Shown one piece after another: positions 8,207-17,738 of a stretch of 64,000 nt of DNA (the first letter of the stretch is position 1; the number at the start of each line of letters is the position of its first letter). Made by a program: the position numbers and the translations under genes. The notes under the pieces were generated by a model that had not been told where the DNA came from, did no database searches, and worked only from the letters and a program-made list of their open reading frames with translations. The stretch spans positions 248,001-312,000 of the forward strand of contig NZ_JBDZDS010000005.1 in NCBI RefSeq assembly GCF_040045035.1, written 5' to 3'. Source of the stretch: Pseudaminobacter sp040045035. Its GTDB lineage: Bacteria; Pseudomonadota; Alphaproteobacteria; Rhizobiales; Rhizobiaceae.

Positions 8207-8992
8207 TCAGGCGCTGACGCCCAGCTCCTTCAGCCGCTCCACGGCGGTCGGCGGCAGCGGCGGCTGGTCCGTTCTGCTTGCCTCGATCAGCAGCTGGTCG
8301 CAGGCGGCTTCGGTTTCGGCGATCAGCCGCTGCATGAACTCTTCCTTGCCCAGCCCCGGCGGAATCGGCGGCAGGAAGCGGGCATGGATGGTGCCCGGAT
8401 AGCGCATGAACTTGCGGCGCGGCCAGTAGAGCCCGGCGACATGCGCCACCGGCACGACCGGCAGGTTGAGCTGCGAATAGAGCTCCACGATGCCCCACTT
8501 GTAGGCCGGCTCGGCACCGGGCGGGCGGCGCGTGCCTTCGGGGTAGATGATGAGCTGGCGGCTGTTGCGGGCCAGCTCTTCCTTGGTCGCGGCCACGGCG
8601 GCCTTGAGCGCCTTCGAACGGCTGCCGCGATTGACCCCTATCATGCGCATCTTGGCGAGGTACCAGCCGAAGAGCGGTATCCAGGTCAGTTCCCGCTTGA
8701 GGATGTAGAGCGCATCCGGAATGTGGGGGAGAAAGGCGATGGTATCCCAAAACGACTGGTGCTTGGGCGCGATGATGTAGGAGCCCTCTGGCAGGTTCTC
8801 CTGCCCGGTGATCTCGCTTTTCGTGCCGGCGATCTTTGCCTGCAGCCACAGGCTGGAGCGGGCCCAGACCTTGGGCACCAGCCAGGCGCGCTGACGCGAC
8901 ACCAGGAAGTAGAAGGGCGTCCAGAAGATCATCTGGGCGATCAGGTTGACGTAGAAGACGAAGTTGAACGCCAGCGAGCGAAGTTGGATCAT
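8207..8992 (-). CDS. plsC: 1-acyl-sn-glycerol-3-phosphate acyltransferase (PlsC family)
   Basis: 261 aa. The H-x4-D acyltransferase motif is HQSFWD and motif III is EGTRRPPGA. An N-terminal hydrophobic stretch (about residues 5-30) anchors it to the inner membrane, where these enzymes acylate lysophosphatidic acid to phosphatidic acid. The ATG at 8992 is preferred over a TTG at 9010. It runs in the same direction as the YdcF-like gene 71 bases upstream. Another lysophospholipid could be the true acceptor. Confidence 0.85.
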   Translation of the reverse strand: MIQLRSLAFNFVFYVNLIAQMIFWTPFYFLVSRQRAWLVPKVWARSSLWLQAKIAGTKSEITGQENLPEGSYIIAPKHQSFWDTIAFLPHIPDALYILKRELTWIPLFGWYLAKMRMIGVNRGSRSKALKAAVAATKEELARNSRQLIIYPEGTRRPPGAEPAYKWGIVELYSQLNLPVVPVAHVAGLYWPRRKFMRYPGTIHARFLPPIPPGLGKEEFMQRLIAETEAACDQLLIEASRTDQPPLPPTAVERLKELGVSA

Positions 8993-9063
8993 GGTTGCGC
9001 CTGAAGACAATGTCAGGGCTGGTTACACCAAGTGTGCCGAAAGGAAAACCGGCAGGACTGATC

Positions 9064-9774
9064 TTAGTTGGTCTTGGTCACGGTGCGGGTGGCATCGACA
9101 AGCGTCATGCCGTCCGGCGTCGAGCGCAGCGGCACGATCGCGCGGGCAAGCGCCGCGAGATACTTGGTGTATTCGGTGAACAGCACGCGCAAGGCGGCGC
9201 GGCTGGTCATCCAGCTGCCGTTGTCGAGGCGCGAGTTGACGACCGGGTAGGGCTGGAGTTCGGCCCTGTCGATGAAGCGGCTCATCTCCAGCAGGCTGCG
9301 CGGCATGTGATAATTGTTGGTGACGAGAATGACGCTCGAATAGGCGTGGTCCTCGACCCATTTGGCGCTTTCCTCGGCATTGCCGATCGTGTCCAGCGCA
9401 GCGTGGTCGATGTCGACGCAGCAGGTGAACAGCTCGGTGTCGCCGCCGGTTGCCCGCTGCAGCGACTTGAGGCTGGCGGCGGGATTGACGCCGCTGATGA
9501 GCAGGCGCTTGCCCTTGCCCGACTTGAGCAGGTCCAGAGCGGCGTCGAGGCGCGCCTGGCCGCCGGTTAGCACGATGATCGCATCGGCGCTGGGCGGGTT
9601 CTCGGGCGTGGTCAGCTGGCTGACATGGTGTGCGAACAGGGCGAAGCCGCCGGCAAAGAGGATGCCTGCACCGGCCAACCCGAGGATGGACATGCGAAGA
9701 AATGCGCTGCCGCGCTTGGAGCATGTCCCGGCTATTGCCAAATCGTCCCTCATGCCGCCGTTGGCACCCTTCAT
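9064..9774 (-). CDS. YdcF family (DUF218) membrane protein
   Basis: 236 aa. A basic N-terminus and one membrane segment (about 26-48) precede a DUF218 domain with the conserved DAIIVLTGGQARLDAAL start and the VTNNYHMPRSL motif. Related proteins (ElyC, SanA, YdcF) affect envelope integrity and vancomycin barrier function; the enzymatic activity is unproven. Start candidates are ATGs at 9774 and 9753, and the second has AAGGGTG upstream. It lies just downstream of ftsX on the same strand. Confidence 0.78.
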   Translation of the reverse strand: MKGANGGMRDDLAIAGTCSKRGSAFLRMSILGLAGAGILFAGGFALFAHHVSQLTTPENPPSADAIIVLTGGQARLDAALDLLKSGKGKRLLISGVNPAASLKSLQRATGGDTELFTCCVDIDHAALDTIGNAEESAKWVEDHAYSSVILVTNNYHMPRSLLEMSRFIDRAELQPYPVVNSRLDNGSWMTSRAALRVLFTEYTKYLAALARAIVPLRSTPDGMTLVDATRTVTKTN

Positions 9775-9875
9775 TTCGACCACGTCATCATATCATGTAA
9801 ATTAGTGATTGGCGGCCAACCGTCGACTGTCTCCGCACATTGCATTACAGCCGGTCGCGCTTTCGTGAGAGGAGA

Positions 9876-10856
9876 CTAAAGCCCCTCGTGATGGCTCACG
9901 TCGATGTCTTTCAGATAGGTGACCACCGTGACATGCGAGGTGGCGGCCGTCAGCACGCCGATGACCAGCACGATGAGGGCGACCCCGCCATAGCCTGCCG
10001 CGCCAATGGCGAAGTTGCCGAACAGCGCGGTCGCCTGGTCGGCCTCAGGCGTCGCGAGATTGCGTGACGACCACCATGAAAAGGCGATGAACACGATCAT
10101 GGCGGCAATCCCGCCGGCGGCCGCACCCTTCATGCCCATCAGCAGGAAGTGACTGCGGAACTGGGCGGCGATGAAGCGCGCCTCGGCGCCGACGAAGTGC
10201 AGCACCTCGATGATGTGGCCGTTGCCGGACATGGCGCCGCGCGTGGCAAACACCACGGTCAGCACCGTGGCGGAGAGCATCAGCACCAGGATCGCCATGC
10301 CCAGCGTGACGGTGGTGTGGGCCATGGCGACCAGGCGGTCGACCCATGTCCGGTGGTCGTCCAGCGCGACGCCGGCCACGGCCGCCTCCAGCTGCTGGCG
10401 CATGGTGGCGAAGTCGGGCGGATTGTCCTCGTCGATGGTGACGATGACCAGACGCGGCACCGGCAGCTCGTCCAGATCGAGACCGGAGCCTAGCCACGGT
10501 TCCAGCAGGCGCGCGGTGGCCTGGCGGTCGACGGTCTTGACGCCGCGCACGCCGGCGAACTGGCCGGCGATGTCGGCCGCCTTCTGCAGCGAGGCTTCCA
10601 TGTCGACGCCGTCGACGGGCTTGATCTGGATGGTCGCCTCGCGGGCGATCTGGTTTTCCCACACCGAGGCGGTGTCGCGCACCAGCGTGACGGCGCCAAG
10701 CGTCAGGCAGGACAGGAAGGTCATGATCGCGATGACGAAGACCAGGGCGCGCCCGGCGATGTTCTGCGGGGGCACGATCGGCGCGGTCTTGCGCTGGGTC
10801 CGCGCGCGGGGCGCCGGGGCTTCATGGACGTCGTCTTCGACCGGAAGGTCATTCAT
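9876..10856 (-). CDS. ftsX: Cell-division ABC transporter permease FtsX
   Basis: 326 aa. A cytoplasmic N-terminus leads into TM1 (AGRALVFVIAIMTFLSCLTL), then the periplasmic extracellular domain and three C-terminal membrane segments, the FtsX plan. With FtsE it forms the divisome complex that activates peptidoglycan hydrolases. The ATG at 10856 overlaps the end of ftsE by eight bases (TATGAATGA), so the two are translationally coupled. An upstream start at 10874 is possible. There are no oddities in length. Confidence 0.92.
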   Translation of the reverse strand: MNDLPVEDDVHEAPAPRARTQRKTAPIVPPQNIAGRALVFVIAIMTFLSCLTLGAVTLVRDTASVWENQIAREATIQIKPVDGVDMEASLQKAADIAGQFAGVRGVKTVDRQATARLLEPWLGSGLDLDELPVPRLVIVTIDEDNPPDFATMRQQLEAAVAGVALDDHRTWVDRLVAMAHTTVTLGMAILVLMLSATVLTVVFATRGAMSGNGHIIEVLHFVGAEARFIAAQFRSHFLLMGMKGAAAGGIAAMIVFIAFSWWSSRNLATPEADQATALFGNFAIGAAGYGGVALIVLVIGVLTAATSHVTVVTYLKDIDVSHHEGL

Positions 10857-11508
10857 AGATGTCGAGCCTTCCATTGGCGAGGATCATGCGCCGGGCGTCG
10901 ACCTGGTCCATTAGAGCGAGATCGTGGGTAGCGATCACCACCGCCGTACCCAGCCGGTTGAGCTCGATGAAAAGCCTGAGCAGCCGCCGCGCCAGCGGCG
11001 GATCGACATTGCCGGTGGGCTCGTCGGCAAGCAGGATCTCGGGCTGCTCGATCAAAGCCCGGGCGATCGCCGCGCGCTGCTTCTCGCCGCCCGAAAGCAC
11101 GGGGGGAAGCACATGCATGCGTTCGCCCAGCCCCACCCATTTCAGCAGTTCGGTGACGTCGTTGCGGTAGCTTGCCTCCTCGCGTCCGCGCACTCGCAGT
11201 GGCAGGGCCACGTTTTCATAGGTGGTCATGTGGTCGAGCAGGCGGAAATCCTGGAACACCACGCCGATGCGGCGGCGCATCAGCGGCAGCTCCTGGCGCG
11301 AGATGCGCGAGCGGTCCTTGCCGAAAACCGTGATCAGCCCGCGCGTCGGCTTCAGCGACAGAAACAGTAGTCGCAGCAGCGTGGTCTTGCCCGCGCCCGA
11401 CGGGCCGCTGAGGAACTGGAACGAGCGCTCGGGGATGTCAAACGAGATGTCGCGGAGAATCTCCGGACCCATCCCGTATCGCAGGCCGACATTCTCGAAG
11501 CGGATCAA
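10849..11508 (-). CDS. ftsE: Cell-division ATP-binding protein FtsE
   Basis: 219 aa ABC ATPase. Walker A is GPSGAGKTTL, the signature is LSGGEKQR, Walker B with its Glu is ILLADEPTGNVD, and the switch His is in VVIATHDLAL. It powers FtsX at the division site. It is first gene of the ftsEX pair and is divergent from the DUF3426-like gene across about 175 bases that must hold both promoters. Confidence 0.95.
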   Translation of the reverse strand: MIRFENVGLRYGMGPEILRDISFDIPERSFQFLSGPSGAGKTTLLRLLFLSLKPTRGLITVFGKDRSRISRQELPLMRRRIGVVFQDFRLLDHMTTYENVALPLRVRGREEASYRNDVTELLKWVGLGERMHVLPPVLSGGEKQRAAIARALIEQPEILLADEPTGNVDPPLARRLLRLFIELNRLGTAVVIATHDLALMDQVDARRMILANGRLDIYE

Positions 11509-11684
11509 TTGCAGAAACCTTGGGTGTTCGGGGCCGCCTGGCGGGCCGATTGTTCGGAACGACCTTCGGGTCGGGTGGTTAACAGTCGGTTAATTTTCAC
11601 GGCAAAAGCGGCCTGATTCGCTGTCTGGTGGCGAAGCATTAACCAATTCCGGCTACCTCCGGAATCCGGGTTGTTTCAAAAAGG

Positions 11685-12353
11685 ATGTCCCATCCGCAAA
11701 TGGCAGACGGTTACGCCGCACGCCCGGTTTCCGGTGAGATCATGACGTCCGCCCCCGCCGACGCCATGATGCCGCGCCTGGCCGCCGAGGCGGATGTGGT
11801 CGATGCCGACTTCGAGGTCGTGCTTCCGTCCGAGCAACGCCGCGCCGTATCTGAGCCGGATTCGGCATCCGCGGCATCAAAGCCCGCATTGGCCGGCGGC
11901 ATGGAGATGCTGCGCCGCGACCGTCAAAGGCAGCGAGGCGCCTTCCGTCCCTTCGCCAACCGCGCCGGCCCCGCCTTTTGGAGCTTCGGCTTCGGCCTGG
12001 CATTCGCCGCTTTCTGGGTGTCGGGCGGGCATGTTCTGGTGCGCCAGCTGCCGTTCCCGGGCGCGGCGCAGGCGGCTCCCGCATTCAGCATCGCCGGGGT
12101 CACGTCGCGCATCGATACCGCCTCGGGCCGGCCGGTATTGTTTGTCGATGGCGAGGCCAGCAATGGCGGCACTCTCGCCGGGCTGCTGCCCGCGCTGGAA
12201 ATCCGCGTGACCGGCGAAGACGGCCGCGCTACCTTCTACAAGCTGGGGACATCGCAGACGCCCTTGGCGCCGGGTGGAAGATTCGCCTTTTCGTCTCGCC
12301 TCTCGGTGCCTAAGAACGGCGTAAAGACCGTCACGGTCGCCTTTGGAGAGTAA
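11685..12353 (+). CDS. DUF3426-like single-pass membrane protein without a zinc ribbon
   Basis: 222 aa. An acidic, probably disordered N-terminus (1-85) precedes one membrane segment (about 95-125) and a C-terminal domain of about 90 residues. The LPALEIRVTGEDGRATFYKL and LAPGGRFAFSSRL stretches resemble DUF3426. That domain normally follows an MJ0042 zinc ribbon with two C-x2-C pairs. I see no such ribbon here, and no cysteines in the N-terminal half. It directly precedes hpt and may be co-transcribed with it. The function is unknown. Confidence 0.7.
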   Translation: MSHPQMADGYAARPVSGEIMTSAPADAMMPRLAAEADVVDADFEVVLPSEQRRAVSEPDSASAASKPALAGGMEMLRRDRQRQRGAFRPFANRAGPAFWSFGFGLAFAAFWVSGGHVLVRQLPFPGAAQAAPAFSIAGVTSRIDTASGRPVLFVDGEASNGGTLAGLLPALEIRVTGEDGRATFYKLGTSQTPLAPGGRFAFSSRLSVPKNGVKTVTVAFGE

Positions 12354-12357
12354 GATT

Positions 12358-12900
12358 ATGCCGGCTGTCCGCGGCAAGGATATCGAAGTTCTGTTCAGCG
12401 CCTCGGCCATTGCCCGGCGCAATCTCGAGCTGGCCAAGGAGATTGCCGGGCGCGACTATGCCGACCTCCTGGTCATTTCCGTCCTGAAGGGCTCGTTCAT
12501 TTTCGCCGCCGACCTCATCCGTGCCATGCACGATGTCGGGCTTTCGCCGGAGGTCGAGTTCATCTTCATCTCCAGCTACGGCACCGGAACGACCAGCGGC
12601 GAGGTCCGCGTGCTGCGCGATATCGATAACGAGGTGAAGGACCGCGACGTGCTGCTCATCGACGACATTCTGGAGTCGGGCAAGACGCTGTCCTACACGC
12701 GCGACCTGATGCTGTCGCGCGGCGCCAAGAGCTGCTCGATCGCCGTGCTGCTCGACAAGCGCATGCGCCGCCAGACCACGCTCAACGCCGACTATGTCGG
12801 CTTCGACTGCCCCGATTCCTTCGTGGTCGGCTATGGCATGGACGTGGCCCACGCCTTCCGCGAGCTGCCTTTCGTCGGCGTCGTCAAGGGCGATCTGTAA
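12358..12900 (+). CDS. hpt: Hypoxanthine phosphoribosyltransferase
   Basis: 180 aa. The PRPP-binding motif VLLIDDILESGKTL is at about 97-110, and LKGSFIFAADL is the conserved loop near the N-terminus. The enzyme salvages hypoxanthine (and often guanine) to the nucleotide in the cytoplasm. The ATG at 12358 has GGAG eight bases upstream. That GGAG lies over the stop region of the preceding gene, so the two are probably translationally linked. Confidence 0.93.
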   Translation: MPAVRGKDIEVLFSASAIARRNLELAKEIAGRDYADLLVISVLKGSFIFAADLIRAMHDVGLSPEVEFIFISSYGTGTTSGEVRVLRDIDNEVKDRDVLLIDDILESGKTLSYTRDLMLSRGAKSCSIAVLLDKRMRRQTTLNADYVGFDCPDSFVVGYGMDVAHAFRELPFVGVVKGDL

Positions 12901-12934
12901 AGCAAAGCCTCGCCGCAAGATTTTTTGAAAGTGG

Positions 12935-12955
12935 ACCGGCCCGATTCAGGCCGGT
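12935..12955. terminator. Possible terminator hairpin after hpt
   Basis: ACCGGCC and GGCCGGT pair across a seven-base loop. The stem overlaps the last codons of the convergent transporter gene. There is no good T-run on either side, so the assignment is weak. Confidence 0.35.
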
Positions 12956-13869
12956 ACCTTCGACCGCTGCCTTGCGTTGAGGGCAAAGATGCCGGCGCCG
13001 ATGATCAGCGCCGCGCCCATCGTGGTCGTGCTCTGCGGCACCTCGGCGAAGAACAGGAAGCCCCACAGCGGCGCCCAGAGGATGCCGGTGTATTCGAAGG
13101 TGGCGACGATGTTGGCCGGGGCCAGCCTGTAGGCCTGTGAAAGCAGGATCATGCCGGCTGAGGCGATGAAGCCGCAGGACGCCATCATCACGAAGTCGGC
13201 GGTGTTCGGCCACACCCAGGCGCGCGTCAGGAAACGCACGCTGGGATGGGTCACCTCGCCGATGTCGGCGATGGTGAAGACCAGCCCGGCCACGATCGCG
13301 CCCAGCAAATAGGCGCCGTTCTGGTAAAAGCTCATCACGGTCGAGGATTCGGTCGAGCCCAGCTTGCGCGCGGTGAGCTGCGCAAAGCCATAGAGGGCGG
13401 CGGACAGCAGCGACAGAAGCGCGGCCCATTCGAACATCGAATTGCCCGGCCGCAGCATCAGCAGCACGCCTACGAGCCCGACGGAGACGGTGACGACGCT
13501 TTGCCAGGCGACCCGCTCGCCGAGATAGGGGCCGGCCAGGATCATGATGAACAACGGGGCCATGAAATAGAGCGCCACCGCATCGGCAAGCGGTAGCGCG
13601 GCCAGTGCCAGGTAGTAGGCGGTGTAGGACGCGAACAAGGTGGTTGCACGCAGGGTCAGCAGGCCGAAGCGGCGCGAGGCCAGCGCGGCCAGACCGACAT
13701 CCCGCCGGACGATGAAGAGCAGGATCGGCAGCGCCACGATGGAGCGGATCGCCATCACCTCCATGACCGGGTAGCGGTCCGACACCGCCTTGATGATGGG
13801 GTCCTGCAGGGAAAACACCAGCACGCCGATGCACAGGCAGGCGATGCCGAGGACGATCCGGTTCTGCAT
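12946..13869 (-). CDS. EamA/DMT family transporter
   Basis: 307 aa with ten predicted membrane segments in two EamA repeats, the drug/metabolite transporter layout for inner-membrane export of small metabolites. The ATG at 13869 (MQNRIVLGIACL) starts just before TM1, with GAGG upstream. An extended start at 13920 would add 17 unlikely residues. It is divergent from a LysR-type gene about 220 bases away, the common arrangement of a LysR regulator and the exporter it controls. The substrate is unknown. Confidence 0.85.
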   Translation of the reverse strand: MQNRIVLGIACLCIGVLVFSLQDPIIKAVSDRYPVMEVMAIRSIVALPILLFIVRRDVGLAALASRRFGLLTLRATTLFASYTAYYLALAALPLADAVALYFMAPLFIMILAGPYLGERVAWQSVVTVSVGLVGVLLMLRPGNSMFEWAALLSLLSAALYGFAQLTARKLGSTESSTVMSFYQNGAYLLGAIVAGLVFTIADIGEVTHPSVRFLTRAWVWPNTADFVMMASCGFIASAGMILLSQAYRLAPANIVATFEYTGILWAPLWGFLFFAEVPQSTTTMGAALIIGAGIFALNARQRSKVPA

Positions 13870-14062
13870 GTCGTTCAGCGCCCTCGCACAACTACCGGAA
13901 GGGGTCCGGCGACCAGACAAAAAGAACCCGCGGTCCCGGAAGGACAGCGGGTGAGTGAGGACCTTTGCTCAGTTCCACGCCTGCAACGGTTGCGCATCGG
14001 CGTGAATCTGGAACTCGGTCGCACTATCGGCCGTCGATTGACATGTTTCAAACGAATTGGGA

Positions 14063-14077
14063 TGATGCCAGGCATCA
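14063..14077. promoter_or_regulatory. Perfect 15-bp palindrome before the LysR gene
   Basis: TGATGCC-A-GGCATCA lies ten bases before the LysR start codon, in the region shared with the divergent exporter. It contains a T-N11-A core like that of LysR operators, so it could be an autoregulatory site. This rests on position and symmetry only. Confidence 0.4.
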
Positions 14078-14086
14078 GAAATTCTT

Positions 14087-14983
14087 ATGCCCAGCGACAT
14101 GACCCTTCACCTCGACAGCGACCTGTTGCGCACCTTCGTGGCAGTTGCGGAGGCCAGCAATTTCACCAAGGCAGCCGAGCAGGTGTGCCGCACGCAATCG
14201 GCCGTCTCGATGCAGATCAAGCGGCTGGAGGAGATGGTCGGCGAGCCGTTGTTCGACCGCGGCTCGCGCGGCGTGTCGCTGACGCGCAAGGGGCTGGACC
14301 TGATCCAGAATGCGCGCCGCATCGTCTCGCTGCTCGACGAGACGGCGGCCTCCATGCGGGCAGAGCCGCTCGACGGGCCGGTGCGGATCGGCATACCGGA
14401 GGAATACAGCTATTCGGTCCTGTCGCGGGCGCTTGGCGCCTTCGCCAAGATGCATCCGAAGGTGGAGATCACGGTCAAATATGCCCATTCCGCCTCGCAG
14501 ATGGCGGCGCTGGAAGCAGGGGAGCTCGACCTTGCCGTGGTCTTCGAGTGGCAGGACTTTTCCGATGGCGAGATCCTGATGCGCGATCCCACCGTGTGGG
14601 TGACGTCCAACCTGCATCTCCAGCATGAGGAGAGGCCGCTGCCGGTCGCCCTCTACAACCGCGACGGCTGGTGCAGGGACTTTGCCCTGAAGTCGCTGGA
14701 GGATCGCGGCCACGACTACCGGGTGGCCTATACCAGCGACACCACCGGCGGGCTGAAGCTGGCCGTGGCTTCCGGTCTTGCGATCGCGCCGGTGTCGCGC
14801 TCCAACATTCCGCTGGACTGCCGCGAACTGACCGTCGCCGAAGGGTTCGGCGACATCGACGCTTCTAATGTCGTGCTGCACCGCGCGCCTGGGGCCACGA
14901 GCGAGGCGATCAACGGTATGGCCGAAGCGATCCGCGACGCTTTTTATTCGCGACTCACCGTCACCGTACCGCCTGGCACGTGA
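14087..14983 (+). CDS. LysR family transcriptional regulator
   Basis: 298 aa. The N-terminal winged helix (about 5-65) contains FVAVAEASNFTKAAEQVCRTQ, typical of LysR proteins, followed by a periplasmic-binding-like effector domain. A second ATG four codons downstream (14099) gives MTLHLDSDLL and is equally possible. It is divergent from the EamA exporter at 12946-13869, which is the likely target. The effector is unknown. Confidence 0.87.
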   Translation: MPSDMTLHLDSDLLRTFVAVAEASNFTKAAEQVCRTQSAVSMQIKRLEEMVGEPLFDRGSRGVSLTRKGLDLIQNARRIVSLLDETAASMRAEPLDGPVRIGIPEEYSYSVLSRALGAFAKMHPKVEITVKYAHSASQMAALEAGELDLAVVFEWQDFSDGEILMRDPTVWVTSNLHLQHEERPLPVALYNRDGWCRDFALKSLEDRGHDYRVAYTSDTTGGLKLAVASGLAIAPVSRSNIPLDCRELTVAEGFGDIDASNVVLHRAPGATSEAINGMAEAIRDAFYSRLTVTVPPGT

Positions 14984-15028
14984 GCCTGATCAAGGGCTGT
15001 CTGCAGGGAGCTTCGCCCGGCCCGCGCT

Positions 15029-17632
15029 TCAGTGCATGTCGAGCAGCCGCTCGAGATAGCGCTTTTCGACCTCGGGGCTCATCGCGTTGCCGAGCCGCTT
15101 GCGGATCGCATCTAGGATCTGGCGGGCGCGCTGCACGTCGATCTCGTCGGGGACCTTCACCGAATTGCCGAAATCCGGCCCGGTGGTGCCCTGCGGGCGA
15201 CCGAGCGGATCGCGGCCGGCGTTCTGCCGCTGCCCGCCGGAGCCGTTCTTGCCCTCGTCGCCTTCCTGTGCCTGCATCTGCTTCATCATGTCCTGCGCGC
15301 CGCGGCGCAGCGCCTCCAGGGCACGGCCCTGTTCGCCGACCGCGCGGTTGCCTTCGCCCTCGCCGAGCGCGTCCTTGGCCTGACCCATCGCGTCGCCGGC
15401 CTCGCCGAACCCCTTGCCGGGCTGGATGCCAAGGTCCTGGAGGCCCTTCGTCAAGCCCTGAAGGTCCTTCTGCAGGTTGCCCTGGCCTTCCTGCAGCTGC
15501 TTCAGTGCATCAGAATATTCCTCGGGCGTCATCTGATGGCCGTTCTGGCCCTGCTGGCCTTGCGGCCCATGGCCTTGCTTGCCGCGCTCGGCTTCCCGAT
15601 CGCGATTGCCCTGCGCGCCCTGCTGCCAATCATTGAATTCATCGTCCTGATGGCCGCGTTGCATCTGGTCCAGGCTGAACGTCTCGTTCATCATCTGCTG
15701 CTGGCGCCGCATGATCTCGCCGAGCTTGTTCATCTGCTGCTGCATCTCGCTCTGCCCGCCGCCCTGGCCGGGCTGCTGCTGGTGGTTGGCCTGCAAGTTG
15801 TTCATCATGTCCTGCAGCTGCGACAGCAACTGCTCGGCCTGGTCGCGATTGCCGGATTTGGCCAGATTCTCGATCTGGTCCATCATTCGTTCTAGGTCGC
15901 TCTGGCGGAGCTCCTGTGCGCCCTGCTGCTGCATCTGCTGCGCCAGGTTCGGGTCCCGCTTGGCGCGCTCGGCGAACTCGCGCAGGTAGTCGTTCATGGC
16001 CTGCCGCAGCTCCTGCATGAGCTTGTCGATGTCTTCGTCGCTGGCGCCGTTCTGCAGCGCCTGCTTGAGTGCCTCCTGCGCCTGGCGCAGGCGCTTTTCG
16101 GCGGTCGACAGCGCGCCGTCCTCGATGGCCAGCGCCATCTCCCAGAAATAGTCCGCGGTGGCGCGAAGCTGGTCGTCGCTCTTCGCAAGCTTGAGCTGCG
16201 TGCGTCCGGCCATGAGGCCGAGGAAGGTCGCGAGATTTTCGATCGTATCCTCGGGACGCGAGGTGACCGCGTCGATGAGGTCGAGCACATAGGGCTTGCG
16301 GTTGGCGTCGACCGAGAAGATGCGGCGCTGCTCCACCACCGCCCGCGCGAGCGGATTGGCGAAGGGGCGTTCAGGCAGGCGGAAGGTCTTGGTTTCGCTT
16401 GTCGCCTCCTGGCCGGCGGCGTCGGTCACCTTGAGGGTCAGCTTTACGGTGCTGCCCGCCCAGGCATGGTCGGTGAGATCGCGTGACATCTTGACCTTGC
16501 CGTCACCGCCGCGCCGCGGCAGGGCCAGCGGCAGCTCGGGCGCCTTGTAGAGCGGGTGCGCGTTCGGGGCTTGCGGGTCGGCAAGCTTGAACTGGGCCTT
16601 GGCGGAGGCGGCGCCGTATTGGTCGAGGATCTCGTAGTTGAGCTCCAGCGCGCCGTTCGCCGCCTGTTTCGGATCGGCGAGGAAGCGGATTGTTGGCGGC
16701 GTGTTGGGAACGATCGAGAAGGCCCATCGGCGCAGCTCGCGCTGCCCCGAAGTGAGGCTGAGCACGCCGTCGCCGTCAAGCTTGCCAGCGAACTCGCGTA
16801 TCTTGGCAGGTGCGGCCGACGGTTGCTCCTGGCCGGCAGCGGTCTTGGTGGCGATCTCGTGCTCCGCGCCGCCGGCGTCGGTGAAGGAAAGCGCCTCGTC
16901 GCCGAAACCGCCGGTGATGCGCAGCGAAACCTCGCTGCCCTGCGGCACGGTGAAGGGCGTGTTCTCCTGCTTGTTCGCCTCGGCGGTCAGGAAAAGCGGC
17001 GGCTTGCCGGTATAGGCCGGGGGCGTCACCCAGGCGTCGATGCGCGGCGGAATGGTCTCGAAGGCGGTTCCCGGCCGGAATGCATCCGCTATGCGGCCGC
17101 CGAGAGGCCCTTGCGAAAAGGCGAAGGCGACGACCAGGAGCAGGGCGGCGGCATCGCGCAGGCCCCAGGGGTCGCGTTCTGGCACGCGCGTGCGCGGCAG
17201 GTCGCTGTCGACATTGCCGAGCTGCTCGGCCATGCGCCTCTGATGCTCGCGCCACAGCGCCTGGGAGAAGGCGCTGGGCGGGCCGCTCGGCCGGTCGGTC
17301 TGCACCAGCACCGGCGTGTGCGGCAGTTGGCTTGCGGCCTCGATGCGCCGGTCGACTTCCGCAGGCGAGGGATGGCGATAGAAGCGCAGCGGATAAAGTG
17401 CTGCGAGTGCGCCCAAGGCAAATGCGCCCAGCAGCCCGAAGCGGGCAAGCTCGGGCAGGATGCGGAAGACGCCGAGCCAGGACAGGCTGACGAATAGGCT
17501 CGCGACCACCAGGAGCGGCAACACCAGCGGCCAGCCGCGCTCCACCATCATCGAGGCGAGCGTCGCCAGCCTCGCGCGGCGCAGGCGCCGGGCAAATCTG
17601 TTATCGGCGGTTCTTGCTGGCGTTTCCGTCAT
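15029..17632 (-). CDS. TIGR02302 family (DUF4175) membrane protein
   Basis: 867 aa. Two N-terminal membrane segments (about 35-80) and one near residue 155 precede a long presumed periplasmic part. The second half is very rich in Gln and Met, with heptad-like QMQQQ and QGQQGQ stretches (about 560-800) that suggest extended coiled coil or disordered structure, and it ends in a conserved helix. This is the plan of the rhizobial TIGR02302 family next to lysA. Its function is not established; an envelope role is likely. It is the last gene of a run with argH, the lipoprotein and lysA. Confidence 0.82.
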   Translation of the reverse strand: MTETPARTADNRFARRLRRARLATLASMMVERGWPLVLPLLVVASLFVSLSWLGVFRILPELARFGLLGAFALGALAALYPLRFYRHPSPAEVDRRIEAASQLPHTPVLVQTDRPSGPPSAFSQALWREHQRRMAEQLGNVDSDLPRTRVPERDPWGLRDAAALLLVVAFAFSQGPLGGRIADAFRPGTAFETIPPRIDAWVTPPAYTGKPPLFLTAEANKQENTPFTVPQGSEVSLRITGGFGDEALSFTDAGGAEHEIATKTAAGQEQPSAAPAKIREFAGKLDGDGVLSLTSGQRELRRWAFSIVPNTPPTIRFLADPKQAANGALELNYEILDQYGAASAKAQFKLADPQAPNAHPLYKAPELPLALPRRGGDGKVKMSRDLTDHAWAGSTVKLTLKVTDAAGQEATSETKTFRLPERPFANPLARAVVEQRRIFSVDANRKPYVLDLIDAVTSRPEDTIENLATFLGLMAGRTQLKLAKSDDQLRATADYFWEMALAIEDGALSTAEKRLRQAQEALKQALQNGASDEDIDKLMQELRQAMNDYLREFAERAKRDPNLAQQMQQQGAQELRQSDLERMMDQIENLAKSGNRDQAEQLLSQLQDMMNNLQANHQQQPGQGGGQSEMQQQMNKLGEIMRRQQQMMNETFSLDQMQRGHQDDEFNDWQQGAQGNRDREAERGKQGHGPQGQQGQNGHQMTPEEYSDALKQLQEGQGNLQKDLQGLTKGLQDLGIQPGKGFGEAGDAMGQAKDALGEGEGNRAVGEQGRALEALRRGAQDMMKQMQAQEGDEGKNGSGGQRQNAGRDPLGRPQGTTGPDFGNSVKVPDEIDVQRARQILDAIRKRLGNAMSPEVEKRYLERLLDMH

Positions 17633-17738
17633 TGGCCTTTCCAGGCGCGCAAAGGCACAACCCTATAGAAAAGCATAGCAGCAAACGCGGCAAAGACGAG
17701 GCCGGGCAAGAAATCGTGATGGTCTCGCCCTGCCGCGC

